64,000 nucleotides of DNA from Lasioglossum baleicum (lineage: Eukaryota; Arthropoda; Insecta; Hymenoptera; Halictidae), in contig NC_134930.1 in the NCBI RefSeq assembly GCF_051020765.1, positions 1,488,001-1,552,000 on the forward strand. The letters are read 5' to 3'. Numbering within the stretch: position 1 is the first letter of the stretch; each line of letters begins with the position of its first letter. The notes below the pieces were generated by a model. That model was not told the origin of the DNA. It searched no databases and saw only the letters and a list, made by a program, of their open reading frames with translations. Positions 42,022-52,437 of the stretch are shown here, in pieces. The position numbers and the translations under genes are program-made.

Positions 42022-42098
42022 TGTTCACGAGACACGAGCTTTTTCTAACTCGAAAATCACACGCAATACCTAGGCCTGTATCCTTTGTAGATAAACTT

Positions 42099-42250
42099 AA
42101 GCGCAGTTTATTAACTACACTTGTAGTTAATTATATTATCAGAGGGGTATTACTTTACTACACTATTTAATGCTTAATATTATTACATTTATTTAGGTAG
42201 TACTGATGCTACACATGTTAGAATCTTGGCGGTTAGACACAGACTAACTT
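42099..42250. repeat. Unoccupied paralogue of the 38.6-40.5 kb site
   Basis: This 150-bp stretch runs continuously through the points where the elements at 38652-39721 and 39772-40431 have inserted in the other copy. It lies just upstream of the copia-type gag start and may be part of that element's LTR. Confidence 0.8.
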
Positions 42251-42324
42251 GATAACATTCGTATCAGTGTTGCGATTAGATGAAAAATTTCACACGCATG
42301 CGCGGGAAACCAGTAACGTATCTA

Positions 42325-43185
42325 CAGGGTCTAACCGTTAAGTTATGTCACCATTTTTTAGGCATTTCCGGTAGTGCAATTAATAAATGATTTAGACAAA
42401 ATTTTGACGGTACTTGGCGAGTACTAGGATGTTTTCCATCAGGAAATTTATCACGTAAAAGCAATGATTTTGTAAGATAACGGAACGTTTCTCTAGAAAG
42501 ACAAATCCTATTTCGAAATCATTCTTTGTACAATCTTCCCGCCATGCGTGCACTTTGTCCAGCATTCATAGAAAACAGATAACATATCACATCTTTCTGT
42601 ACTTGAAAACTTACTCATTCTCCAGGATCAAATCGAGATACACTAAACTACGATTGAAGCAATACTGCCAATAAGCTGATTAGATCGGTGACACGAGATA
42701 ACAAACTGATGATTCTAAAGCGTACGCGATAAATACAAACATAATATGGGAATTGACGAAAGTAAACATAAACCGAGACGTCCTAATTATGACGACAACG
42801 AAAAATCGAATACAAAGAGCGGAGTTCTGTATCATAGAAGATGGATCGCAGTTCGATCATCTGATGTAACTGGATTTATTTTGTAAGAAATAATTTTTCA
42901 TTAAAATTACGTTTGCAGCAAATTTTCGAGTTTGAGGTCATTTCAAGGTCACAGGTTGAAATCGTCTCGACATCAGCAAGAATCCTATGATGTCCAAAAC
43001 ATGTGGCGCCATTTTAAAAAGTCAAGGTGACCTTTACTTTTTTACGTAAAAAGCATTATTTCAGATTTAAGAATATCGGAGCATGTAGCTGACCAAGTAC
43101 TGACAAACGTTTGTCTAAAACATTTTTTAATTGTACTACCGGAAATGCCTAAAAAATGGTGACATAACTTAACGGGTAGACCCTC
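42325..43185. mobile_element. 861-bp TA-flanked element with ~57-bp terminal repeats
   Basis: Starts CAGGGTCTAACC and ends in a near-complement, with TA on both sides. The terminal repeats include TTTTAGGCATTTCCGG. The interior shows no coding frame. Confidence 0.75.
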
Positions 43186-43249
43186 TACATTAGGATGATG
43201 AGGTAGCAAAGCCCTTTATTTCATTCTTTAAGGATGAGAGGAAAAATAC

Positions 43250-44862
43250 TGTAACCAAACTATTGTTATCCTTCTCTTATATGTATATAAGATCGTATCA
43301 AAGTAACAGGGCTAATGTGTGCACATTCGTCGGAAAACGCGACGAGCATAGACCGTAAACAAAGTATTCTCCGCTAGGAACGCGTATAAGAAATTCGTAC
43401 GGTTTACGCGATCGCGGTTCTCATTCGTCCGGAGTTGGTTCTACCTAGCTATCGACGCCCGTTCAGCACGCGTCGATTTAATTCTTATAGCAATCCTTTC
43501 CTTTTCTGTTTATATAATGAATCAGGTTAAATTACTCTGGGCAAAAGTAGTCGACACCGATCGGTGCTGCCGGGATACCACGGGATCGGCGATCGGTCTC
43601 TACTTGCCCCGGAATTCACCTCGTTGTATGGCGCGGTACAGGAGACTGGGCAGGGCACAGATTCGTAGCCGTGGCGACTCCTCACCGCCCAAACAACTTC
43701 GTGCTCTTAGCAGGACACACAGGAATAAACCTAGTTCGAAATCAGGCTAGTAACACTAAGGCAAACGATCGGTCTTGCCGGACAATTCCGGGAAGGACAA
43801 TCGGCTCCTCCACACTAGGCAATAACAAACTTGGTGGGAACAATTACGGATATCTAGGCAGAGCACGCAAGCGTGGTCATGGCGATATGCGAATTTTTCC
43901 TACTATTCGTTCTGAGCTGAAAACACTGTGTATCTCGCGTAATCACGATCTATACAGTGATGTTAATAAGGAAATAATGGATCGCTGCTATAAATGATCG
44001 CGGTATTGACGAACCCGTGTTACCGCTTTCGGCGACTGAGATGTTTACAACCTCGCGTACCGACGTGAGAGCGGCTCTCTACAAAGAATCTCCTTCGCTA
44101 AATTCTTCGGGACGCGTGGCTTGGACCGCCCGTCGGACGGGCGACAAGCAATACAAGAAAATTTCAATTAAATTTTTATAAACAGGGTTGCTGATATGCA
44201 ACTCACAAAAGTGATCAATTTCACTGCAAGAATGGAATACAATCCAATAATTCGCCTCTTCGACGCAATTTAAACAATAGATCAAATGGAGCTTCAATGC
44301 TCAAATAAACATGTCGTGGAACGAGGCTTTACTCGAAGTATAGCAATTTATATCAATGACTCGCAATGCGACAAGAAATACCCTTTTTCCGGGCTATGAA
44401 CACAAGTAAATAATTTGCCTTGTTGGCGATTCTCAAATAATATTCTCAACGAATAAATTTCGCGATTTGACAATTTAATATTCGCAAATATTATTGCAAA
44501 CACACTTCACGACTAGAAATGCCCTTTAGCCGGGCTAGCAACTAAATAGAAAATTATCGGCGTTACTGGCAATTCGTAAATGACAAGTTTAATTCTTCAC
44601 GATTCTCAATTTCACGCGGAACGCTAATTGAGTCATACGTGCTTACTGGATCGAACCCAGACGTAGAGTGATCAATCTGCTGCTCGCATCGACCTCCTTC
44701 GATCGCAATCGAGAGGGGATCGATGCGCACGCAGCCTCTTATCTATATCGATCGCTCCCGCGATCCTTGTCTATGACGAGATGACACATGACGTCACAAC
44801 CGTCGCAGTAGGGATCGATATAGATTCTCGCGATGTTTCGATGTGTAAGAAGTAAGGTTACA
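43250..44862 (-). mobile_element. 1.6-kb solo LTR flanked by ATAC, inverted copy of 27959-29776
   Basis: Ends are TGTAACC and GGTTACA with ATAC on both sides (43246-43249 and 44863-44866). Segments such as ATCGAGAGGGGATCGATG match 28.08-28.8 kb in reverse. It lacks the 120-bp triplicate and carries a different 650-bp stretch near 43445-44095. The ORFs inside are not protein-like. Confidence 0.78.
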
Positions 44863-44866
44863 ATAC

Positions 44867-45645
44867 CCTCATGTACACCCCAAGGAGTAGTGTGGGACTT
44901 CGAGGGAACAGTTCTTCGATTCCCACAATACCCACTAAAAAACCTCTCATCCGGGACCTAACAGGCCCCATCCTCCCAGTCCGAACTAGTTCGATAAAGC
45001 CGCACAAGGACCTGCTTTTTTGGTATTACTACCTGTGCTGCCTTATGCATCGAACACATGCCACTCATGTTCTTGGCTGTCAAGCAGCAAAGCCCCGAGG
45101 CAGTTATATTGGCGGGAATGTACCGATACAATCTGTTCCGGACAAAATAACTCCAGGACGTGTCCTACTAGTTACAAAATATACACAAATACACATGTTA
45201 TACATTTGTTACGAGCCAGGGCCGCGAGCAGTACGAGTGGCCGGCGAAGGGTTGTTACCCTAGGAATATGGTATCAATTTGTTAGTTAAGGTACGCGGAC
45301 AAACCCAATGCGAAATTAGGGAGCCGCTGGGAGGTTGGATAAGAGCACAGACGAACATGTTGCGAAATCAGGGAGCTGTTAGGATGCGGACGAACCCAAT
45401 GCGAAATTGGGGAGCCACTAGGTTGGATAAATCTCTGTTTGGACAATTGGTATGTCACGAACGAACCTGATGCGGAATCAGGGAGTTGCTAGACTTGTTA
45501 GTGAGCCTCGTAACTAGTATAATTTAATTTATACAATCCGAGCTGTAAGATTGTATCGTGTGGGGACGTTCAATTACTCGATTAGGATATTGGAAAATAA
45601 TTGTGGGTTTAATGAATTTGCGTTAATTATCATAGAACAGAAATA
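44867..45645. other. LTR-like block with the third hairpin array
   Basis: No gene. The segment 45097-45127 matches 26553-26583, which links this block to the second hairpin-array element. The array itself is at 45304-45482. Confidence 0.5.
45304..45482. repeat. Repeats with GCGAA-type loop hairpins
   Basis: Four diverged units carry a short hairpin: CCCAAT/ATTGGG around GCGAA at 45395-45411, CCTGAT/ATCAGG around GCGGA at 45466-45482, a version with one mismatch at 45304-45321, and an unpaired version at 45356-45373. The two perfect ones differ by paired changes. Confidence 0.6.
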
Positions 45646-45880
45646 CAGGGTGTCCCAAAACTCCTGCAGAACTCGGAAATGGGAGGGGAACCCGATGTGC
45701 CAACAGTCAATTGGCCGACAGTGCCAACTCGCATGTAGGTCGCGCTCTGATTGGTCCGTGTTTTTCGTTAATAACTCTTTAACAAAGCCGCGGACGTCAT
45801 TTTTGCAAAGGAAAATGTCGCTTCGAATGACCTCAGGAACCTCCTATTTCCGGGTTTTGCAGGAGTGTTGGGACACCCTG
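45646..45880. mobile_element. 235-bp MITE, CAGGGTGTCCC family
   Basis: CAGGGTGTCCC ends, TA on both sides (45644-45645 and 45881-45882), and the shared subterminal CGCTCTGATTGGTCCG block. One arm is shortened relative to the copy at 37999-38353. Confidence 0.85.
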
Positions 45881-45882
45881 TA

Positions 45883-47494
45883 TATTCTGATTATAAGAGT
45901 TCGTATTACAATTGTATAATTGTCGCGAATGGATTGAATTTAGAGTATGAAGAATTAAAAGAAGATATTACCTAAACTAGGATGCATGGTTTTGACGCAC
46001 TGGTAATGCGGGGGTCTCGGAGCAATCTTATCACTGCCTACTAGATTTTACACCGATCTCGCGGAATCTACACAGTTAAACGTTGATTCGAAGGGCAACT
46101 TTAGCCCGATCTCTCTGGTAGTTGACTTCCGAGATGCAGCACAGCGCGACACGATTCGTGATTACGACAGTAGTAGCCCACGAGAGTAAAAATGCAAGGG
46201 CTTATATAGCCCTGCAATGACGGGTGGCCCTTGTCAGTACTCTTTGAGTGAACATTCATATTTATCTAGGGTGGTTCTGTCCGTTTACCTAGAACGGTTC
46301 CTGCCAGAGATGATCTTGAACATCTGTTTGTCATCCGTAACACATTCATTTTTCAGAATCAAGTCATACCAATTTTTATACCATTTTATCGAGAATCTTA
46401 CTTTACTGACTGAGGCTGAATCGTCGCGCATGAGCGTGAAATCTTGCACCTAATCGCAACTCTGATTCTTATATCGAAAAGAGCTTTATAAGAAAAGGCG
46501 CAAGAGGACGTATTGACTACAAATTTCCAAGTAGTAGTGACAAAAAAAAGAAAAAGCTCACGTTGCTTAACTTTTTCATCTGATCCTAGTCTTTTGTTTT
46601 GTCACTGCAAAAATATAATTACAATTTTTGAAAACAAACGACAGTTATCGGTCGAAACTGTCAGAAATCGTAAGAAAGCTGCGATTTTCGCGATCTTTAA
46701 TTGTTTATACATGTGGGATGTCTAAATTCCAGCGAAAACAGGCGGAACGCGCTTCCCGCTAAGAACAGGCGGAACGCGTGTTCAGCGAAAAAACAGACGA
46801 ATAACGTCGAGACAAAAGACAATCGAACAACGTCGATAGAAAAGGCGAAGGAGAGACGATCTCGAGGAGTCTCGCGTCGGTCGTCGCCGTGTACGGTTGT
46901 ATCTTTGTACTCATATCTTTGTTCCATCATTTTATTTTTCATTAAATCATAGTATATATTCGTTACGAGTCGGCTCATTAATTGATCCCTGACCGCGTAG
47001 ATCGATTACTTAACTCGATCGCAACATCGTGAAAATAAGGAAATCCTACATACATTTTCAGCATGCATTACTACAGAGACCTAAAAAATTTAATTTCATG
47101 TTTGTTTTAATGTTTATCTTAATATTTACTTTAATTTTATTTTCTATAATAAATAATAAATAAATGGAAAGCGAAAGCGTACGTTAAGATATATTTCTTT
47201 CATCCACTTTTTTGTCATTCCAAATATGTTATAGCAAAATTACAAACTTATTTTAGCGATTATACGATAAACTAACATCACATATTAACATCTCCAGAAA
47301 ATTACTATCAGAAGATAGCAAACGTTGCCTAGCTGAAAATTATAACACGGCGTTTCAAAGAAAGAATTTTTTATGCAAATACAATTATTCTATTGTATGC
47401 TAAATATAAAAAAAATTTTATATTATATTCATTATCCATAATGCGATGTATAGTCGCTGTAATTCCGCTATATTGTGTAATATATTCCGCTATA
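45883..47494. other. Spacer with repeat fragments
   Basis: No convincing gene. Bases 46400-46525 share short segments with 38505-38565 and 41130-41190 and, inverted, with 42250-42310. A TATATAA-like motif near 46205 in a GC-rich stretch (46010-46230) may be a remnant LTR promoter. Confidence 0.45.
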
Positions 47495-47945
47495 CAGGGT
47501 GGGGCATTTATTCTGGCCACCTGGAATATCTCGGAAACTAAATTCCAGAGAAAAAAATATTTCAAATAAAAAGTTTAAGTCGAGGAGAGACTGATGCAGC
47601 AGTCATATCCATTTTAAATTTTCATCATGTTTTCAAGGTCATTCCAAGTAATGGTATTTGAGAATTATATAAATTGAAATATCTCCTGAACTATATACAT
47701 ATATACTAACTTTTCGACATACATAGGTTAGTACTTTTTTATAACGAATGTCCATCTGCATCGATTGATGTATTAAAAGATACCTCATTCCATTTAAAAA
47801 AATGAAGTTAACCTTGGAATGACCTTGAAAATATGGCTGCTGCATCAGTCCCTCCTTGACTTAAACTTTTTATTTGAAATATCTTTTTTTTCTAGAATTT
47901 AGTTTCCGAGATATTCCAGGTGGCCAGGATAAATGCCCCACCCTG
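47495..47945. mobile_element. 451-bp TA-flanked MITE with CAGGGTGGGGC ends
   Basis: Ends CAGGGTGGGGCATTTAT and complement, with TA on both sides and inverted repeats of well over 100 bp at each end. Non-coding. Confidence 0.85.
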
Positions 47946-47949
47946 TATA

Positions 47950-48545
47950 CAGTGGGTAACGAAAGTATTCGAACGCCCTTTAAAACGGAATAACTTTTTT
48001 ATGATTGTACCAAACGACCAGATATTTTATAATCAATTAGAAGCATTGGTTCACGAAATGATATGCAAAAAAGATTTTCCGAAAATTATAATTTACAAGG
48101 TTATATGCAAAAATAAAAAAGGCATTTTTTAAAACTTCTTTATTTGGGCCCCTAATGAAAATTTAAAATATATGTTTTGTAGATCTACAATATACAAACA
48201 ATTTTTGCATATGACCTTGTAAATTGCAATTTTCGGAAAATCTTTTTTACATATCATTTTGTAAACCAATGTTTCTAATTCATTATTGTAATGTATCGAC
48301 GCCACCTACTGGTGACGCGTAAAGTGTTTACCGCGCCGTTTGTAGAACGTAACGTGTACGAACAACACGTGCAATGTAGTGTTCCGTAATATAACATATT
48401 TTATACAATTAATGCAGTATATCATTAAAATACCCATCAGCAATCCAGTACGGACACCACAATTATAAAAAATCAGGTCGTTTGGTACAATTATAAAAAA
48501 GTTATTTTGTTTTAAAGGGCGTTCAAATACTTTCGTTACGCACTG
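47950..48545. mobile_element. 596-bp mariner-like MITE
   Basis: Starts CAGTGGGTAACGAAAGTATT and ends in an imperfect complement, TA-flanked. A related truncated copy starts at 48757. It inserted immediately beside the preceding MITE. Non-coding. Confidence 0.8.
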
Positions 48546-48756
48546 TATATATACATAATAAGCTATTTTGCATAATCAGTAATAGCTTATAGAACGTTCT
48601 GTACTTTTTTTTATAGAAGAATTTCTCACATGAAATATCGACAGTGTAAAGTATTTTGAAATTACTGTAATTTCACGAACGTTCTGTGTATCTGTCAAGT
48701 ATTTTTCCTGTCACGACATCTGTGTTTTTAAACAAGCAGTCATTAGTATACATATA
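48546..48756. repeat. Second copy of the 35.9-36.2 kb segment
   Basis: Matches 35935-36165 closely, without the extra ACATA near its start. It is bracketed by mariner-like elements at both ends. Confidence 0.8.
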
Positions 48757-49290
48757 CAGTGGCTCACGAAAGTATTCGAACGCCCTTTAAAACAGAATAA
48801 CTTTTTTATAATTGTAACAAACGACCTGATTTTTTATAATCAATTAGAAGCACTGGTTTATGAAATGATATGCAAAAAAGATTTTCCAAAAAATTATAAT
48901 TTACAAAGTTATATGCAAAAATAAAAAAAGCATTTTTTTAACTTTTTTATTAGGGCCCTTAATGAAAATTTAAAATATATGTTTTGTTGATCTATGTTAG
49001 TTATACACATGCTGAAAATTTCATCGAAATCGGTTGACGCAGGAAAAAACGACACGCATCGAAAGATGTACGATTTTGTGGATTTTAAGTAGAAACTGAT
49101 CAAAAATCGTGTAAAACTACGATTTTTAACATTTTTAATCGCTTGTAGCTCGTGTATGTGTTAATCGATTTTGACGAAATTTTCAGCATGTGTATAACTA
49201 ACATAGATCTACAAAACACAAAATTTTTAATTTTCTTTAAGGGCCCTAATAAAAAAGTCTTAAAAATTACTTTTTTATTTTTGCATGTAA
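48757..49290. mobile_element. Mariner-like MITE, right end lost
   Basis: Starts CAGTGGCTCACGAAAGTATT after TA and follows the family for about 200 bp. A central inverted repeat (around 49085-49140) is present, but the closing terminal repeat is missing where GC-rich sequence begins at about 49291. Confidence 0.7.
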
Positions 49291-50570
49291 CTTTGTGTTC
49301 GGCGTTGACCTAACTAAGCTCGGAAGCGCCTGATGCTGGGACCGCTCAGCACTGAGCGCGCGAGGAAAAGGCGAGGATGTGGTTCGGTGATGAAGAGTAA
49401 ATCGAGCTGATATTCACACTGCGCTTTATTAAAAGAAGGTGGTTGGTTAGGTTCGCTTGACGGAATCGGAGATCTTGCGACGTGCTGGCCGTTGCCTTTT
49501 GAGCGCGACGGACGATCTTGAATGATCCTTTTCACGAGGACCACCGCGAGCGGAGATCTTGAACGCGTGCGATCGGAGATCTTCTCGCAAGGCAAAGCAT
49601 GCAACGCGACGCGATGACAATTAACCCAACGATCGAGAAAAACAAGCGATCCGGTCGTTATGATGAAAGGCGCAGCGATTGTCGTAACCCGAAAGAATTG
49701 GATAGAAGATACAATAGAGACGAGGAGTATGAGGAACTGAACAGACTAGCGAGACGCTCCGCCAAGGGAGGGCCTTTAAATATTCTCCGAAACGGCAGGC
49801 GGGGTCGTACGCTATTGGTTCCGGATCGATTGCATGATCCAGGGAGACGACGGTTCGAGATTCGAATCGTGGAGATTTGCTGGTGATGGGCGCTGACAAA
49901 CACACCGTAGCCTCACGCTACGGTTACGCGTGATCGCTACGCGACTCTAAACCACGGACCTAAGGACTGAGCGTAACCCTGGGGGAGTAAGGCGAAAGAC
50001 GGAAGGGGTATCAACTTGTCGGCCATCTTGTTTGGGACCACACTGTTGTGCGCTCTATAGACGACTTTAAGTACTAGTATAGCGTCTGTAGCACGTGGTT
50101 TGTAGAATATACGCGGTCGCGGTACGCCAGAACCGTTTTGTACCAGTACACGTTCGGTAAAGTTGGTGAATCGTCGTGGCCTTGTGTTTTCTGCGCGTTG
50201 ATACACATTAATTTGTAAAAATGCCAGTGTGTATTGTGGAAGGTTCTGTTCCATGCTAAAATGTAGTCACCGACGAGATACTATTAAAGACTGCCAGCCC
50301 CTGTGTTATTCGGCGGGACGGGTAACCGGGCCACCGACGAGATACTATTAAGGGTGTAGATCCGTTTGTGACCTCGAAATTAGTTTGAGCTCCGTCCTGT
50401 AGGGGAGCTGGGTACATGTTCTCCCGTTGAATCGTCGAGACTGTCGAGAGCACGGTGCTCCGTGGTCGAGAGGCACAGCAGCGCTAACGAGATACCATCT
50501 CGGCGGTGACAGCAGTCACTGCATCAATAAATGTTGCCGGTAAGTCAGGCTTCATCAGCAAGCGTGTACG
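49291..50570. other. GC-rich LTR-like and repeat sequence
   Basis: A TGTGTTCGGC start near 49289 and AATAAA on the minus strand near 49432 suggest the 3' end of a minus-strand LTR, but I cannot place its other end. Bases 49852-49955 duplicate 35751-35860. The phrase ACCGACGAGATACTATTAA occurs twice (near 50270 and 50332). No gene is credible. Confidence 0.45.
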
Positions 50571-50574
50571 CCTG

Positions 50575-51270
50575 GGCAGCGTGTACGTATGCCTAGGCGG
50601 ATTGCAACTTTGCAAGGGTCCGGCTCCGGACGTTATTTGTCTCGCTAATGCACATTTGAGACCCCTACGTAGTCACAATCGCTACATAAAAGATCAATCT
50701 AGCGCGTGAGCTCGCCCAAGTGGCCTAATTTTGCGTTTCCGAGGCGTAATTTACATTATTCGGCAGCATGATGTCTGCTCGGGAGGCTCTGTAAGCAGGC
50801 GTGAAAGCCGGACCGCGCGCCGCTCGGCGCACTCGCACACTCATCGCTCGGGCAGCATGTACGTGTACCTAGACGGATAGTAAGGGTTCAGCTCCCGACG
50901 TTATTCGTCTCGCTAATGCACATTTGAGACTCCTACGTAGTCACAATCGCTAGATAAAAGATCAATCTAGTGCGTGAGCTCGCCCAAGTGGCCTACTTTT
51001 GCGTTTTCGAGGCGTAATTTACATTATTCTGCCTATTATGTCTGCCCGGGAGGCTCTGTAAGCAGGCCTCGCGGGCAGACATTGCGCTGCCGAATAATGT
51101 AAATTACGCCTCTAAAACGCAAAAGTAGGCCACTTTTACGAGCTCGCGCGCTAGATTGATCTTTTATCTAGCGATTGTGACTACGTAGGGGCCCCAAATG
51201 TGCATTAGCGAGACGGATACCATCTAGAGCCGAACCCTTGCAATCTCGTGTACGTATACAGTGTCTAGCG
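50575..51270. repeat. Three copies of a ~210-bp unit, the third inverted
   Basis: Copies at about 50575-50800 and 50860-51065 are direct; 51070-51265 is inverted. All contain TAGTCACAATCGCTA and CGTAATTTACATTATTC or their complements. A diverged copy occurs at 59137-59320. The element is non-coding. Confidence 0.8.
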
Positions 51271-51685
51271 GTGTATGAGTGTGCCACCACACTCTCGCTC
51301 GAGCCGAGTCTATACTCTTAAAGACTGCCAGCCTTATGGGAGTTGGCGAGCCTAGAATTTTCCGGTGTTCTCTTACGCCCTCTAGGATATATTCTGACTG
51401 GAGTGAGAAACAGGAGGCCACCGACGGCATTTCGTCGGTGCAGAAGACACTGTATGTATCGTGTTAACAACGCGCCCGCGCGCTACACTCACCAGCTTAC
51501 CTTTACTATATCTGTGTGCGCTGCTTGTGCGCTTGTGCCAGCCACAATCTATTTTTAGAACTTGCCATGTTGCCATGCTTTACGGCTTACGGAAACGAAA
51601 CTGAAATTCGACTGTCGAGCCGTCGGGCGTATGAATCTGGAGCTAGCCTTCGAGTCCCCGTGCAGCGAGGATTTTTTTTTTATTT
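51271..51685. other. Spacer upstream of the gypsy element
   Basis: No gene seen. It ends in a T-rich run that includes the ATTT target copy (51682-51685) of the next element. Confidence 0.6.
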
Positions 51686-52437
51686 TGTAACGCGACGAGG
51701 AACGAGACAACCCCAGGGGTGCCAATCCGCCTCGGCACTACCCTGAGATTAAGAAAAGAATCGCGCCGCGACCGAATGTTCTAGAAGGCCGCATGTTCGA
51801 GAAACTTCTAAAAACCCTAACAACGCCCAAACAAGGGTTAGCAACGACTAGTATAAATACCGGTAGACGATCGCGGAGAAATCACTTTTGCTGCGCCTGT
51901 GGGAGAGGACGAGGTAAGACCACGGCCGCCCATAGGTTAGGGAGAGTACGAAGCAATGCTATCGGACGCCCGGCAGCTCAGGAGAGGACAGGGGTTGCAC
52001 CTGGACGCCTCTCTGGATAAATGGGAGAGGACGGCCATGAAGGCCGGCCGCCCGCCGAGAGGAAAGAACAGGGTAGCTTCCTGGCCGCCTGAAAGTAGGT
52101 TCACCAGGTTACTCTGTACGTCTTGGAGAGGACGGCCATGAAGGCCGGCCGCCGAGCTTACAGAGGACACCTGGTGAAACCGAGTCGTCGTCGTTTTTCC
52201 CAATAGGAGAGTACGGTTGAGATAAACCGGACGCCTGATGGGAAAACCTTTTATTAGTAAAATTATTTTTATCTTTCGTTGCTAACCTTCTTCAAAGGTT
52301 TATTGTAAATTCTACGAAAACTTTCGATGTATGAAACTAATTGGAAAATATATTCTTTGTTCAGAGAGAAATCCCAATTCCTATTCCTTGCGATACGAGA
52401 GAGAGAACCTGTTCCTACTAGTATGTCGGATCCTACA
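51686..52437 (+). repeat. 5' LTR of the gypsy element
   Basis: Starts TGTAACGCG and ends TCCTACA. TATAAATA at 51852-51859 is a likely promoter. A 10-bp perfect stem (52100-52109 with 52169-52178) encloses a smaller GGCC hairpin. The segment GAGAGGACGGCCATGAAGGC occurs twice. Confidence 0.95.

Noticed and set aside
43517..43997. Plus-strand ORFs of 77 and 108 codons
   Set aside because: They lie within the inverted solo LTR, overl each other in different frames and have no recognisable domain.
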